Of a stretch of 64,000 nucleotides of DNA, positions 1 through 7,618 are shown piece by piece. The position numbers were made by a program, and so were the translations under genes. This DNA is from Curtobacterium pusillum. GTDB taxonomy: Bacteria > Actinomycetota > Actinomycetes > Actinomycetales > Microbacteriaceae. The stretch is taken from assembly GCF_013359865.1 (NCBI RefSeq), contig NZ_JABMCE010000080.1, positions 62,001 to 126,000 on the forward strand, given 5' to 3'. Positions within the stretch are counted from its first letter, which is position 1. Every line of letters starts with the position of its first letter. The notes under the pieces are model-generated. The model was not told the origin of the DNA and searched no databases. It saw only the letters and a list, made by a program, of their open reading frames with translations.

Positions 1-262
1 GGACGGCTGAGTCCGGCGCGACGCATCGAGTGCGGGGCGCGCACGTCGAGTTTCAACGTGCAGCTCGTCCGTTCGGATCGAGCGGTGGTCTCGTGGGAAT
101 GCGACTCGGGTGAGTCGGTGTCGAGACGGTTCGGTGTGCGCGAGTCAGATGGGTTCGCTGCAGTGCACCAAACAAACACTATACGGCAGCTCCACCACGA
201 AGTCCAGGTTTCGCGAAGACGACGCGAGATGACGTCCGGACTCGCGCCGCGCCTCCAGTCCG
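1..262. other. Intergenic, no gene recognised
   Basis: I see no convincing coding sequence in this stretch. The open frames crossing it continue into the antisense or alternate frames of the aminotransferase gene and have no recognisable domain. The right end carries a half-site of the dispersed GGAGGCGCGG repeat. Confidence 0.5.
246..262. repeat. Half-site of the GGAGGCGCGG repeat
   Basis: The sequence GCGCCTCCAGTCCG ends four bases before the first possible start codon of the aminotransferase. It matches the right arm of the complete palindromes at 12.1 and 32.0 kb. Confidence 0.7.
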
Positions 263-266
263 ATGC

Positions 267-1466
267 ATGCTGGGACGCATGGCGAGCGACGAGGAGGACC
301 CGGTCGGCACGCTCCGCGGGGTTCGCACGAGCATCAAGTGGACGCGGTACGCGCCCGACGTGCTGCCCCTGTTCGTCGCCGAGATGGACCACGACGTCGC
401 ACCGGAGATCCGGCAGGCGCTCATCGAGCGGGTGCAGCAGTCCGACCTCGGGTACCTCGACGGTCCCGGGCCGCTTGCGCCCGCCTTCGCGCAGTTCGCC
501 GCCGACCGGTGGGGGTGGCGGGTCGACCCCTCGCGGATCCACCTCGCCACCGACGTCAGCGTCGGCATCGTCGAGTCGCTGCGGCTCGCACTGCCCGAGG
601 GCGGCCGCGTGGCGATCACCCCGCCGGTGTACCCGCCGTTCTTCGAGCTCGTGGAAGAGGCCCGATGTCAGGTCGAGGAGGTGCCCCTGCTCGAGCAGTG
701 GGGCGTCTACCGGCTCGACCTCGAGGGGCTCGAGCGCGCCTTCGCGAGCGGCGTCGGCGTCTTCCTGCTCTGCAACCCGCACAACCCCGTCGGGCTCGTG
801 CACGACCGCGCCGACCTCGTCGCCGTGGCGGAGCTCGCCGCCCGCTACGACGTCCTCGTCATCAGCGACGAGATCCACGCGCCGCTGACCCACCCGGGCG
901 TGGAGTTCACCCCGTTCGCCGCGGTCGCCGAACCGGTCGGGGCGCGCAGCGTCTGCGTGACGAGTGCCAGCAAGGGGTGGAACCTCGCCGGTGTGAAGTG
1001 CTCGATCATCGTCGCCGGGGACCCGCGTACCGCGGCGCTCCTCGACACCCTCTGGGAAGAGGTCGCCTGCCGGACGAGCATCCTCGGGCTGCACGCGAAC
1101 CTCGCGGCGTTCACGCTCGCCACCGACTGGCTCGACGACGTCGTCGCCCGGATCGTCGCGAACGAGCGGTTGCTCGCGAAGCTCCTCGCCGAGCACCTGC
1201 CCGGCGTGGTCTTCACCCGCCCGCGTGCCGGGTACCTGGCGTGGCTCGACTTCCGCGGCATCGGCCTGGGCGACGACCCGGCGGTGCCGCTGCGGGAGCA
1301 CGCCTACGTCGCGCTCAACTCCGGGCTCGGGTTCGGATCGCAGGGGCGCGGGTTCGCGCGGCTCAACCTCGCCTGTTCGCCGGACACGTTGCGCGAGGCG
1401 GTGCTGCGGATCGCGGCGGCGTACCCGTCGAGCGCACAGGAGGGGCTGGTCTGGCACGTCGCGTGA
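267..1466 (+). CDS. MalY/PatB-type PLP-dependent aminotransferase (cystathionine beta-lyase-like)
   Basis: This is a fold-type I PLP enzyme of about 399 residues, the normal length for the MalY/PatB family. These enzymes cleave cystathionine or cysteine conjugates at the C-S bond, or transaminate. Visible motifs are the N-terminal RTSIKWTRY segment, NPHNPVG near the cofactor, and SKGWNLAG, whose lysine (about residue 236) should form the Schiff base. MalY homologues often also have regulatory roles; that cannot be judged here. The start is uncertain: ATG at 267 and ATG at 279 are both possible and neither has a strong ribosome-binding site. The gene converges on a methyltransferase with only 34 bases between them. 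Substrate is not predictable from sequence alone. Confidence 0.85.
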   Translation: MLGRMASDEEDPVGTLRGVRTSIKWTRYAPDVLPLFVAEMDHDVAPEIRQALIERVQQSDLGYLDGPGPLAPAFAQFAADRWGWRVDPSRIHLATDVSVGIVESLRLALPEGGRVAITPPVYPPFFELVEEARCQVEEVPLLEQWGVYRLDLEGLERAFASGVGVFLLCNPHNPVGLVHDRADLVAVAELAARYDVLVISDEIHAPLTHPGVEFTPFAAVAEPVGARSVCVTSASKGWNLAGVKCSIIVAGDPRTAALLDTLWEEVACRTSILGLHANLAAFTLATDWLDDVVARIVANERLLAKLLAEHLPGVVFTRPRAGYLAWLDFRGIGLGDDPAVPLREHAYVALNSGLGFGSQGRGFARLNLACSPDTLREAVLRIAAAYPSSAQEGLVWHVA

Positions 1467-1481
1467 GCGACCGGCCATCGG

Positions 1482-1494
1482 CCTGGAGGCGCGG
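1482..1494. repeat. Half-site of the GGAGGCGCGG repeat
   Basis: CCTGGAGGCGCGGG fills much of the 34-base gap between the converging aminotransferase and methyltransferase genes. Only the left arm is present, so no strong hairpin forms. Confidence 0.7.
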
Positions 1495-1500
1495 GCCGGC

Positions 1501-2277
1501 TCAGTCGGGCTTGCGCGCCTCGATGAGGTGGCGGGCCGAGTACGTCACGAACGGCCCGTCTCGATGGATCAGGTCGTGCAGCTCGCGGAGCCGGTCGCGG
1601 TACCGCTCGACGGTGAAGTCCGGCACCCACCAGATCACCTTGCGCAGGAGGTAGACGACGGCGGCGACGTCGTGGATCTCGATCCGGGTGCGCGCGGTGC
1701 GGAGATCGACGACGTCGAGCCCGGCGGCCCGTGCGGCATCGGCCTCGTCGTCGTGGTGCCGGCCTCGGCGCTCGACCGGCTTCGGGCCGAGGAAGAACTC
1801 GATGAGTTCGAACGCGCTCGCCGGCCCGACGTGCTGCGCGAAGTAGCTGCCACCCGGACGGAGCACGCGCGCGATCTCCGTCCAGTGGATCGTGGCCGGG
1901 TGCCTGCTCGTGACGAGGTCGAACGCTCCGTCGGCGAACGGCAGTGGTGGCTCGTCGGGGTCGGCGACGACGACCACGCCGCGCGGGTGCAGTCGCCCCG
2001 TGGCCGCGGCGACGTTCGGCGGCCAGGACTCCGTCGCGACGGCGGCCGCCGGGAACGCCGGAGCCTCGGCGAGGACCTCACCGCCGCCCGTCTGGATGTC
2101 GAGGCTGGCGGTGCCCGGGACGGCGGCGAGGCGAGCCAGTCGTCCGCCCAGCAGCCGGGCGTAGCCCCACGGCGGACGTTCCTCGGTCGCGCGGCCGTCG
2201 AGCCACGAGAAGTCCCAGCCGGTGACGTCCGCTGACCCGCCGACCTTCAGGAGCTCGTCGAAGGTCGCGGTCGTCAC
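1501..2277 (-). CDS. Class I SAM-dependent methyltransferase
   Basis: The protein of about 258 residues has the order expected of a class I methyltransferase. A motif I-like segment LDIQTGGGEVL is followed by an acidic strand end (VVVADPDE), then PFADGAFDLVTSRH and the post-motif VLRPGG. Motif I is glycine-poor compared with the usual GxGxG but is placed correctly. The GTG start at 2275-2277 overlaps the stop of the upstream 63-residue gene in a GTGA arrangement, so the two are probably translationally coupled. Substrate is unknown. The most similar arrangement is the Methyltransf_11 group acting on small molecules or rRNA. Confidence 0.8.
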   Translation of the reverse strand: MTTATFDELLKVGGSADVTGWDFSWLDGRATEERPPWGYARLLGGRLARLAAVPGTASLDIQTGGGEVLAEAPAFPAAAVATESWPPNVAAATGRLHPRGVVVVADPDEPPLPFADGAFDLVTSRHPATIHWTEIARVLRPGGSYFAQHVGPASAFELIEFFLGPKPVERRGRHHDDEADAARAAGLDVVDLRTARTRIEIHDVAAVVYLLRKVIWWVPDFTVERYRDRLRELHDLIHRDGPFVTYSARHLIEARKPD

Positions 2278-2465
2278 TGCTCGTCGAGGAACTGGTTGCG
2301 ACCGACGACGCGGATGCGCAGGTCGTCGGTGCGGTCCATCGCCAGGAACTCGCGGGCGACGAACCCGACGGACGGCCAGCGCGACACCTCCGTCACCAGG
2401 AACCCGTCGATGAACACCTGCCACGCACCGCGCTCGCGCACGGCCTGCACTTCGTGTGTCGCCAT
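2274..2465 (-). CDS. Small hypothetical protein (63 aa)
   Basis: This short protein starts MATHEVQAVRERGAWQVFID and looks like a compact single domain rich in beta-strand residues. I do not recognise a named family. Its stop codon overlaps the start of the methyltransferase by four bases, and it lies 17 bases downstream of an acetyltransferase, so all three probably share a transcript. It has no signal peptide or membrane segment. A partner role for the methyltransferase is possible but is only inference from the overlap. Confidence 0.55.
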   Translation of the reverse strand: MATHEVQAVRERGAWQVFIDGFLVTEVSRWPSVGFVAREFLAMDRTDDLRIRVVGRNQFLDEQ

Positions 2466-2482
2466 GGCGCGAGCGTACCGGG

Positions 2483-2938
2483 TCAGCCGACGCGCTTCGC
2501 GTAGTACCGGAGTGTGGGGACCTTGCCCGACGGCATGCACCAGTCGGCGGGTCCGCGCCCGGTGAGGCACCATCCGCGTCGCTCGTAGAGCCGCCATGCC
2601 TCCGGCGTCTCCTCGGTGACGTCGAGGCGCACGTGCGTGCCGGGTGCTGCCTGTTCGGCGGCGGCGAGGAGGGCGTCGGCGACGCCGTTGCCGCGGTGTG
2701 CAGGGTGGACGAACAGACGCGTGATCTCGGCCATGCGACCGGGGGCCGGGACGGCGACGCCGACGTGTCCGATGACCTGCTCGCCGTCGCTCGCCACCCA
2801 GGCGCGGAGCAGCCCCGCGGGTGAGACCCAGTCGCGCGGGGCGTGGGGCCACTGCGCGGGGTAGCCGGTGCCGTGCACGCGCCACAGGACCTCGACCAGG
2901 GGGTCGAGGTCGGTCTCGGCTCGGTCACGGATCTGCAT
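2483..2938 (-). CDS. GNAT family N-acetyltransferase
   Basis: A single GNAT domain of 151 residues transfers an acetyl group from acetyl-CoA to an amine. The acetyl-CoA pyrophosphate loop is visible as VHPAHRGNGVADALL, preceded by the strand containing EITRLF and followed by the RLYERRGW segment typical of motif B. The ATG at 2936-2938 gives a standard N terminus (MQIRDRAETD). It lies head-to-tail with a second GNAT gene, but the two are clearly different in sequence. The substrate cannot be predicted. Confidence 0.85.
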   Translation of the reverse strand: MQIRDRAETDLDPLVEVLWRVHGTGYPAQWPHAPRDWVSPAGLLRAWVASDGEQVIGHVGVAVPAPGRMAEITRLFVHPAHRGNGVADALLAAAEQAAPGTHVRLDVTEETPEAWRLYERRGWCLTGRGPADWCMPSGKVPTLRYYAKRVG

Positions 2939-3002
2939 TTCGTCGCACGCTATCGGACGGTGGGGGCGGTCCGTCAGGATTCTGCGTGATCCGGAGCCTC
3001 GC

Positions 3003-3497
3003 TCAGTGCAGGTCGAGTGCCATGTGCACGTCGGCGCGCACGTACGGGCTCGGCGCGATCTCGTCGTGGCCGAGGTGCCGGAACCCGAATCGCTCGTACA
3101 GGTGCACAGCGCTGGCGAGCTGGGCGTTGCTCTCGAGCACCACCCGGTGGGCGCCGAGGGCACGGGCGCGGTCGAGCGCGGTGGCGATGAGCTTCCGGCC
3201 GGTCCCGTGTCCCTGGTGCTCGGGGGAGACGGCCATCTTGACGAGTTCGAACACTCCGGGTCCGACGGGCGCGATGCCGATGCAGCCGATCACGGTGTCG
3301 CCGAGTCGTGCGACGAAGGCCGCGCCGCCGGGTTCGACGATCTGGCCGACGGGGTCGCCGAGGAGCTTGCGGTCCTCGTCCTCGAGCGTGAAGAACCGAC
3401 TGATCCAGGCCTCGTTGAGGACCCGGAAGGCCTCGGCATCGGCGGACGTCGTGATGTCGGTGATGATCAGGGAGTCGGTGGCGGGTGCGTCGGGCAT
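3003..3497 (-). CDS. GNAT family N-acetyltransferase
   Basis: This 164-residue protein is a second, distinct GNAT enzyme. The cofactor-binding loop reads VSPEHQGHGTGRKLI, after the strand ELVKMAV, and the C-terminal part has the AVHLYERFGFRHLG signature of the fold. The gene is divergent from the LysR regulator at 3566, with 68 bases between them. That arrangement often means the regulator controls it, although no experimental link is implied here. A GAGGATGGAG stretch just before the ATG may serve as ribosome-binding site. Confidence 0.85.
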   Translation of the reverse strand: MPDAPATDSLIITDITTSADAEAFRVLNEAWISRFFTLEDEDRKLLGDPVGQIVEPGGAAFVARLGDTVIGCIGIAPVGPGVFELVKMAVSPEHQGHGTGRKLIATALDRARALGAHRVVLESNAQLASAVHLYERFGFRHLGHDEIAPSPYVRADVHMALDLH

Positions 3498-3553
3498 GGC
3501 TCCATCCTCGGACGTCCGTCGAGCGCCGTCCAATACCGGTTCCTGTCCACCGA

Positions 3554-3559
3554 TAACCT
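3554..3559 (+). promoter_or_regulatory. -10 hexamer TAACCT, leaderless start of the LysR gene
   Basis: TAACCT ends six bases before the ATG at 3566. Transcription would begin at or next to the start codon. Confidence 0.55.
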
Positions 3560-3565
3560 GCGTGC

Positions 3566-4453
3566 ATGGATCGCGAACCGGAAGTCGACCTCCGTCAGCT
3601 CCGCGCGTTCCTCGCCGTCGCCGACGAGCTGCACTTCGGTCGTGCAGCCGAGTCGCTGCGGATCGCCCAGCCGGCGCTCTCGCAGCAGATCCGGCGGACC
3701 GAGCGCGAGCTCGGCGTCGACCTGTTCGTCCGGACCTCGCGGAGCGTGGCACTCACGCCGGCCGGCCGGACGTTGCAGGGCCGGGCGCGCTCGCTCCTCG
3801 CCCAGGCGAGGCGTGACCTCGACGAGGCCGTCCGGGTCGGCCGGGGCGAAGCCGGGCGGCTCGACGTCGGGTTCGTCGTGTCGGCGCTGCCGCTCGGGCC
3901 GATCGAGCGCGTGCAGGTGTTCCGGCAGCGGTACCCGCTCGTCCGGGTGGAGCTCACCGAGGGGTACTCCTCCAGGCTCCTCGCTCGGATCGTCCGTGGC
4001 GAGCTCGACCTCGCGATCGTGCGCGACCCGGATCCGGATCCCGCCGTGCGGTTCCGGCCGTTCCGCAGCGAGCGGTTCGTCGCTGCCGTTCCCCGTGCCC
4101 ACCGGCTCGCCGGCCGGGTGTCGATCCGCGGGTCGGAGCTGCTCGACGACCCGTTCGTGTTCTTCCCGGCCGTGGCCGGAGCCGTCGCGACCGAGCGCAA
4201 CCTGGCATCCGTCGTGTCCGGCGGGCGCCGGCCGGTGGTGGTGCAGGAGGCGACGACGTGGGCGACCGTCCTGCACCTCGTCGGTGCGGGACTGGGGGTG
4301 ACGGTCGCGCCGGAGAGCGCCACACTGGCGGCTCCGGACACGGTCGTGCTGCTGCCCCTCGAGGGGGACCGTCACCGGAGCGAACTGGTCTGGGCCGCCC
4401 GGGCCGGCGACGACCGGGAGATCCTGCGGAACTTCATCGCCGCGACGGAGTGA
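3566..4453 (+). CDS. LysR family transcriptional regulator
   Basis: This 295-residue protein has the standard LysR architecture and length. An N-terminal winged helix-turn-helix (about residues 5-65, with LRAFLAVADELHFGRAAESL and AQPALSQQIRRTERELG) is followed by a linker helix and a two-lobed effector-binding domain (about 90-290, beginning LDVGFVVSALPLGPIE). It probably regulates the divergent acetyltransferase and its own gene. The effector is unknown. The start is supported by a -10 hexamer six bases upstream. The gene converges on a small gene only six bases away, leaving no room for a separate terminator. Confidence 0.9.
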   Translation: MDREPEVDLRQLRAFLAVADELHFGRAAESLRIAQPALSQQIRRTERELGVDLFVRTSRSVALTPAGRTLQGRARSLLAQARRDLDEAVRVGRGEAGRLDVGFVVSALPLGPIERVQVFRQRYPLVRVELTEGYSSRLLARIVRGELDLAIVRDPDPDPAVRFRPFRSERFVAAVPRAHRLAGRVSIRGSELLDDPFVFFPAVAGAVATERNLASVVSGGRRPVVVQEATTWATVLHLVGAGLGVTVAPESATLAAPDTVVLLPLEGDRHRSELVWAARAGDDREILRNFIAATE

Positions 4454-4459
4454 CCCCGG

Positions 4460-4714
4460 TCACGCCGGTGGCAGCACGGGCGCCCGCAGGTCGCCGAGCT
4501 CGTCCTCCCGCCACGGTCGGGAGCCCCGCAGGGTCAGTCCGAGCTGCACGAGCACGAAGGCGACGTGCGGCTCGACATCCGGGTCCCATGGTCCCTCGAC
4601 GCCGAGGCCGAACGCCCCGAGCTCGTCGTCGGCCTCGTCGCGGAGGGTGAGGCGCCAGCGGCCGTCCCCGAGCTCCTCGACGACGGCCCACCGGGCGGTG
4701 CTGAATCGGCTCAC
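4460..4714 (-). CDS. Hypothetical protein (84 aa)
   Basis: This small acidic protein starts VSRFSTARWAVVEELG and has a pattern of short strands ending in a proline-rich tail. I do not recognise a family. Two GTG codons are available, at 4718-4720 and 4712-4714. The -10 hexamer TAGCGT at 4721-4726 would leave no room for the first, but sits exactly six bases before the second, so I chose 4714. It is divergent from the ribbon-helix-helix gene and converges on the LysR gene. Confidence 0.55.
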   Translation of the reverse strand: MSRFSTARWAVVEELGDGRWRLTLRDEADDELGAFGLGVEGPWDPDVEPHVAFVLVQLGLTLRGSRPWREDELGDLRAPVLPPA

Positions 4715-4720
4715 GGTCAC

Positions 4721-4726
4721 ACGCTA
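4721..4726 (-). promoter_or_regulatory. -10 hexamer TAGCGT, leaderless start
   Basis: Read on the minus strand, TAGCGT is followed by six bases and the GTG at 4712-4714. It decides the start of the 84-residue gene. Confidence 0.55.
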
Positions 4727-4758
4727 CCGATCGACCCGTGACAACTCGGCGGCCGCTC

Positions 4759-4772
4759 GCTAGATTGCTAGC
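4759..4772 (+). promoter_or_regulatory. Leaderless promoter and possible operator of the RHH/VOC pair
   Basis: TAGATT (4761-4766) lies six bases before the ATG at 4773. It is embedded between GCTAG (4759-4763) and the palindrome GCTAGC (4767-4772). A repeated GCTAG unit overlapping the -10 is what an autoregulating ribbon-helix-helix protein could bind; this is inference. Confidence 0.45.
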
Positions 4773-4940
4773 ATGGTAGCCAGCGCGAGCAGTCCCAAGG
4801 TGCAGTTCAACGTGTACCTCCCCGCCGAACTGGTGCGCGACCTCAAGCACCGTGCGATCGACGAAGGGGTCTCGCTCTCCGCGCTCGTCGAGCGCATCGC
4901 TGCCCAGTACGTGTCCGACACCGAAGGGGGAACCCGATGA
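4773..4940 (+). CDS. Small ribbon-helix-helix (CopG/MetJ-type) protein, 55 aa
   Basis: The 55-residue protein contains a short strand followed by two helices, QFNVYLPAELVRDLKHRA and then GVSLSALVERIAAQYV. This is the ribbon-helix-helix pattern in which the strand (VQFNVYL) enters the DNA major groove as a dimer. Such proteins are small repressors or antitoxins. The ATG at 4773 is leaderless from TAGATT. Its stop overlaps the start of the next gene in an ATGA arrangement, so the pair is translationally coupled. No toxin is adjacent; the partner is a VOC-fold protein instead. The likely role is autorepression of this two-gene unit. Confidence 0.75.
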   Translation: MVASASSPKVQFNVYLPAELVRDLKHRAIDEGVSLSALVERIAAQYVSDTEGGTR

Positions 4941-5647
4941 CGATCACCGTGCAGCAGATCCAGTACACGACCGACCCGTCCGCGTGGCGTGCACTCGCAC
5001 GCGGTCTCGGTCTCGAGCCGCTCGCGGGCGGTGACGACGTGTGGTCCGAGTTCGCCGGGGACGGCGTCCTCGCGATCCACCGCGTCGAGTCCCCGAACGA
5101 CGAGCGGACTGGGATCAACCTGCTCGCCGACGGTCCTGAAGCGCTCGACGCCCTCGAGCGCGCGCTGGTCGGTGCCGGGGCGTCCGTCCGACGGACGGTC
5201 CTCGACGACATCGGCCCGCTCCTCGTCGTGGATGGTCCGCTCCCGATGACGGCGACGGCGTCTCCGTCCGCGGCGGCCCGCGCCGCGGCGCCGCTCACGG
5301 TCATGCCGATCTGGTACGGCAGCGACGTCACCGCGCAGGCCGCGATCGCCGAAGCGGCCGGTCTCCGGCGTCGGCTCTCCTCCGACAGCGGCGTCTGGAT
5401 CGACTTCACCGCGGTCGGCGGCGGGGCGATCGCCCTGCACCGCGCGGAGCAGGACGGCGTCGAGCTCTCGTTCGAGTACACGGGCGACCTCGATGCCCTG
5501 GCCGCACGGTTGGTCGAAGCCGGGTACGAACCGCGGATCATCGACGAGGCGTACAACCGCACGCTCCGGGTCGCGCGCCCGGACGGTCCCGACCTGTGGG
5601 TGAACGGCGCGCAGCAGGACCTGTACGGCTACACGCGGTCGAGCTAG
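4937..5647 (+). CDS. VOC (glyoxalase/bleomycin-resistance fold) family protein
   Basis: This 236-residue protein has two consecutive VOC-like modules (about residues 1-95 and 115-230). Each shows the beta-alpha-beta-beta-beta pattern, with recognisable module ends LAIHRVESPND and IALHRAEQDG. VOC proteins bind metal and small molecules and include glyoxalases, dioxygenases and antibiotic-binding proteins. The histidine and glutamate metal ligands of true enzymes are not clearly conserved, so a binding function is at least as likely as catalysis. It overlaps the ribbon-helix-helix gene by four bases, and its end overlaps that of the converging FBP gene. Confidence 0.75.
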   Translation: MTITVQQIQYTTDPSAWRALARGLGLEPLAGGDDVWSEFAGDGVLAIHRVESPNDERTGINLLADGPEALDALERALVGAGASVRRTVLDDIGPLLVVDGPLPMTATASPSAAARAAAPLTVMPIWYGSDVTAQAAIAEAAGLRRRLSSDSGVWIDFTAVGGGAIALHRAEQDGVELSFEYTGDLDALAARLVEAGYEPRIIDEAYNRTLRVARPDGPDLWVNGAQQDLYGYTRSS

Positions 5648-6126
5648 GCGGTCTTCGCGACGTCCGCGGTGAAGTTCTGCACGCGCTGCAGCAGCGCTTC
5701 GCCGCGCATCGCGATGGTCGCCGGCGGGTTGAGGTGCGGCGGTGCCGTGCGGATCAGCATCGAGCAGCCGAGGTCCTCGCAGATGTACGAGCCGATGGTG
5801 TTGCCGTTGCGCCCGGACTCACCCGCGCGCGCGGCCGAGAACAGGCGCACCTGCGTCGCCGGCTGCGGAGAGTGGCAGAAGGAGCACATCGCGGCGATGC
5901 CGGCGCGGAGCGAGCCACTCGCCGAGCGCACCACGATCCCGACGGGGCGCTCGTCGATCCACGAGACGATGTAGCCGCGGCGGGCCGCCTGCGGGTCGCG
6001 CCAGCCGAGGAACTCGCGCTCGTCCCACAGCATCTCGTGCAGGCCGGGGATGGGCAGCTGGGCGAGTTCGTCCGGGGTGGCGTTGACGAACGACGAACGG
6101 ATGTCTGCTTCGGTCAGTGGCTTCAC
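5644..6126 (-). CDS. FBP domain-containing zinc-finger protein (FusB-like)
   Basis: The 160-residue protein matches the C-terminal treble-clef zinc-finger domain of elongation factor G-binding proteins (FBP/FusB family). The four zinc cysteines are visible as MCSFCHS and, after the segment NGNTIGSYICEDLGC, a second pair spaced five apart. An N-terminal helical part (MKPLTEADIRSSFVNATPDE) precedes it. In staphylococci FusB rescues EF-G stalled by fusidic acid; in actinobacteria the homologues are housekeeping and their role is not established. The GTG start lies a few bases after a TATGGT hexamer. The gene converges with the VOC gene with a four-base overlap. Confidence 0.8.
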   Translation of the reverse strand: MKPLTEADIRSSFVNATPDELAQLPIPGLHEMLWDEREFLGWRDPQAARRGYIVSWIDERPVGIVVRSASGSLRAGIAAMCSFCHSPQPATQVRLFSAARAGESGRNGNTIGSYICEDLGCSMLIRTAPPHLNPPATIAMRGEALLQRVQNFTADVAKTA

Positions 6127-6165
6127 GGTGTCATCACCATATGCCCCGCCTCTGACACGCGCCGC

Positions 6166-6903
6166 TCACGAGAGACGGGAGGCGCGGATCGCCCCGAGCG
6201 CGCTCGTCCCGTCCGCCACGAGCACGGCCCGGCGCAGGGCGTCGCGTCCGACGCGTCGGGCTGCTGCGTCATCCGCCGCGAACTCCACGAGGACGCGTGT
6301 CGAGCGCGCCATCGCGCGCGCGCCGGGGATCCACGGGACCGCGCGCTCGATCGACTCGGCGACCCCGACCGCGACCGCGTGGCGCTGGGTCAGGTGCGCG
6401 CGTTCGTGGGCGACCACGGCCTCCAGTTCGTCGGTGCGCAGACGGTCCGCGAGCCCGGTGCTCACGAGCACCCCGCCGGAGCGGCCGGGAACGGCGCACG
6501 CGAGTGCGTGCTCGGCCTCGACGACGGCGACGGGTGTGCCGTCGATCTCGCGGTGGGGTGCAGTGCCGGAGCGCATCGCCTCGCGCACCGCCTCGTGCTC
6601 CGGGCCGGGACGGACGCGCACGGCGATGACGAACGCGAGGACGGCGAGCAGTGCGACGCCGATGTTGAGGCCGTGCGTGGGGGAGTCGTCGAGGCGGAAC
6701 GGGTCGGTCACGGGCCGGTTCGCGAGGGCCACGAGCGCGACGCCCGCGACGAAGCCGACGACGCCGAGCAGCACGGCGACCGACCACGACACGAGGGCGG
6801 TGCGCGGGCGGTCGATCGTCCACGCCGACCGGGTCAGGAAGCGGGGCGCGAGCACCACGACCGCGAGGGCGAGGGCGATGAGGACGACTCCGGCGACGAC
6901 CAC
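6166..6903 (-). CDS. M56/M48-type membrane metallopeptidase
   Basis: This 245-residue protein has three or four membrane helices in its N-terminal half, then a gluzincin domain. The zinc motif reads AHERAHLTQRH, which fits HExxH, and a downstream VEFAADDAAAR supplies the expected third ligand. It resembles the protease part of BlaR1/MecR1 but lacks their extracellular penicillin-binding sensor domain. It starts 13 bases after the end of the BlaI-type repressor gene, so the two form an operon. In characterised systems such a peptidase inactivates the repressor. What stimulus this sensor-less version answers to is not visible, and no beta-lactamase is nearby. Confidence 0.85.
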   Translation of the reverse strand: MVVAGVVLIALALAVVVLAPRFLTRSAWTIDRPRTALVSWSVAVLLGVVGFVAGVALVALANRPVTDPFRLDDSPTHGLNIGVALLAVLAFVIAVRVRPGPEHEAVREAMRSGTAPHREIDGTPVAVVEAEHALACAVPGRSGGVLVSTGLADRLRTDELEAVVAHERAHLTQRHAVAVGVAESIERAVPWIPGARAMARSTRVLVEFAADDAAARRVGRDALRRAVLVADGTSALGAIRASRLS

Positions 6904-6916
6904 GGCAGCGGGTCCG

Positions 6917-7297
6917 TCAGGAACGGGCTCGGGCGTCGAGGGCGCGGCGGAGGACGTCGAGGTCGTCGGAGGCGAGCGAGCCGGTGAACCGCAGCAGGGC
7001 GGCTTCGCGGTCGGTGGCGGCGGCGAGGGCGTTCGACATGAGCGAGGCGGTCTGTTCCTCCCTGCTGTTGGTCGCGCGGAACGTCAGCGGTGCGTCGTCG
7101 TGCGGCTGGCGCTCCACCTGACCCTTGCGGCCGAGTCGGTCGAGCACCGTGAGCACCGTCGTCAGCGCCGGGCGCGGCTCCGGGAAGGCGTCGAGCACCT
7201 GGCGTGCGCTGAGACCGTCCGCACCGGCCGCCGACCACAGCGCGTCGAGCACCGCCTGCTCGAGCTGCCCACGGGGGCGCGATCGCTGTCCTGCCAT
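6917..7297 (-). CDS. BlaI/MecI/CopY family transcriptional repressor
   Basis: This 126-residue winged-helix repressor starts MAGQRSRPRGQLEQAVLDAL. It shows the DNA-binding part (LSARQVLDAF ... ALTTVLTVLDRLGRKGQVER) and a C-terminal dimerisation helix region. BlaI proteins bind as dimers to their own promoter and are cleaved by a partner M56 peptidase, which here is the next gene. The start is confirmed by TAGAAT six bases before the ATG. It is divergent from the glycine riboswitch and gcv operon, with about 60 bases between its promoter and the gcv promoter. Confidence 0.88.
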   Translation of the reverse strand: MAGQRSRPRGQLEQAVLDALWSAAGADGLSARQVLDAFPEPRPALTTVLTVLDRLGRKGQVERQPHDDAPLTFRATNSREEQTASLMSNALAAATDREAALLRFTGSLASDDLDVLRRALDARARS

Positions 7298-7303
7298 CCG
7301 GGC

Positions 7304-7309
7304 ATTCTA
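7304..7309 (-). promoter_or_regulatory. -10 hexamer TAGAAT, leaderless start of the blaI-type gene
   Basis: Read on the minus strand, TAGAAT is followed by six bases and the ATG at 7295-7297. Confidence 0.6.
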
Positions 7310-7358
7310 CGAGATGTCGAACCGTGGCACACGACACACGCCCGAAACGCGGGGTCGG

Positions 7359-7364
7359 TATGAT
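7359..7364 (+). promoter_or_regulatory. -10 hexamer TATGAT, promoter of the gcv operon
   Basis: TATGAT lies about 33 bases before the first riboswitch aptamer, which puts the transcript start near 7371. I see no convincing -35 box. Confidence 0.5.
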
Positions 7365-7396
7365 CGGCGCGGACAACTGAAGACCGGCCGATCATC

Positions 7397-7613
7397 CGTC
7401 GCGGGAGACGTCGTGCGGTGCCCCTGGCACCTCGCACGCCACCGAAGGAGCAATCCCCCCGACAATCTCTCAGGTTCCCACACCGCAGCGGACAGGCCAC
7501 TCTGAAAAGCAGCCACGATGCCCCCGCCGGGTCGGTCCGTGGCTCGCCCACGGTGAAAGCCGCCGGACCTCACGGGCCGCGGTGAAACTCTCAGGCCCAT
7601 GACAGAGGGGGAG
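7397..7613 (+). ncRNA. Tandem glycine riboswitch
   Basis: Two consecutive glycine aptamers precede gcvT. The first (about 7397-7509) has GCGGGAGAC, CCACCGAAGGAGCAA, AATCTCTCAGGTTCCC and GGACAGGCCACTCTGAAAAG. The second (about 7510-7613) has CACGGTGAAAGCC, GTGAAACTCTCAGGCCCATG and ACAGAGGGGGAG. The pair of CTCTCAGG elements and both GACAG segments are hallmarks of this riboswitch class. Glycine binding normally turns on glycine-cleavage genes, which is exactly what follows. Boundaries are approximate. Confidence 0.93.
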
Positions 7614-7618
7614 TTCCG

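Noticed and set aside
4773-5647. Type II toxin-antitoxin module at the RHH/VOC pair
   Set aside because: The second gene is a VOC-fold protein of 236 residues and not any known toxin family.
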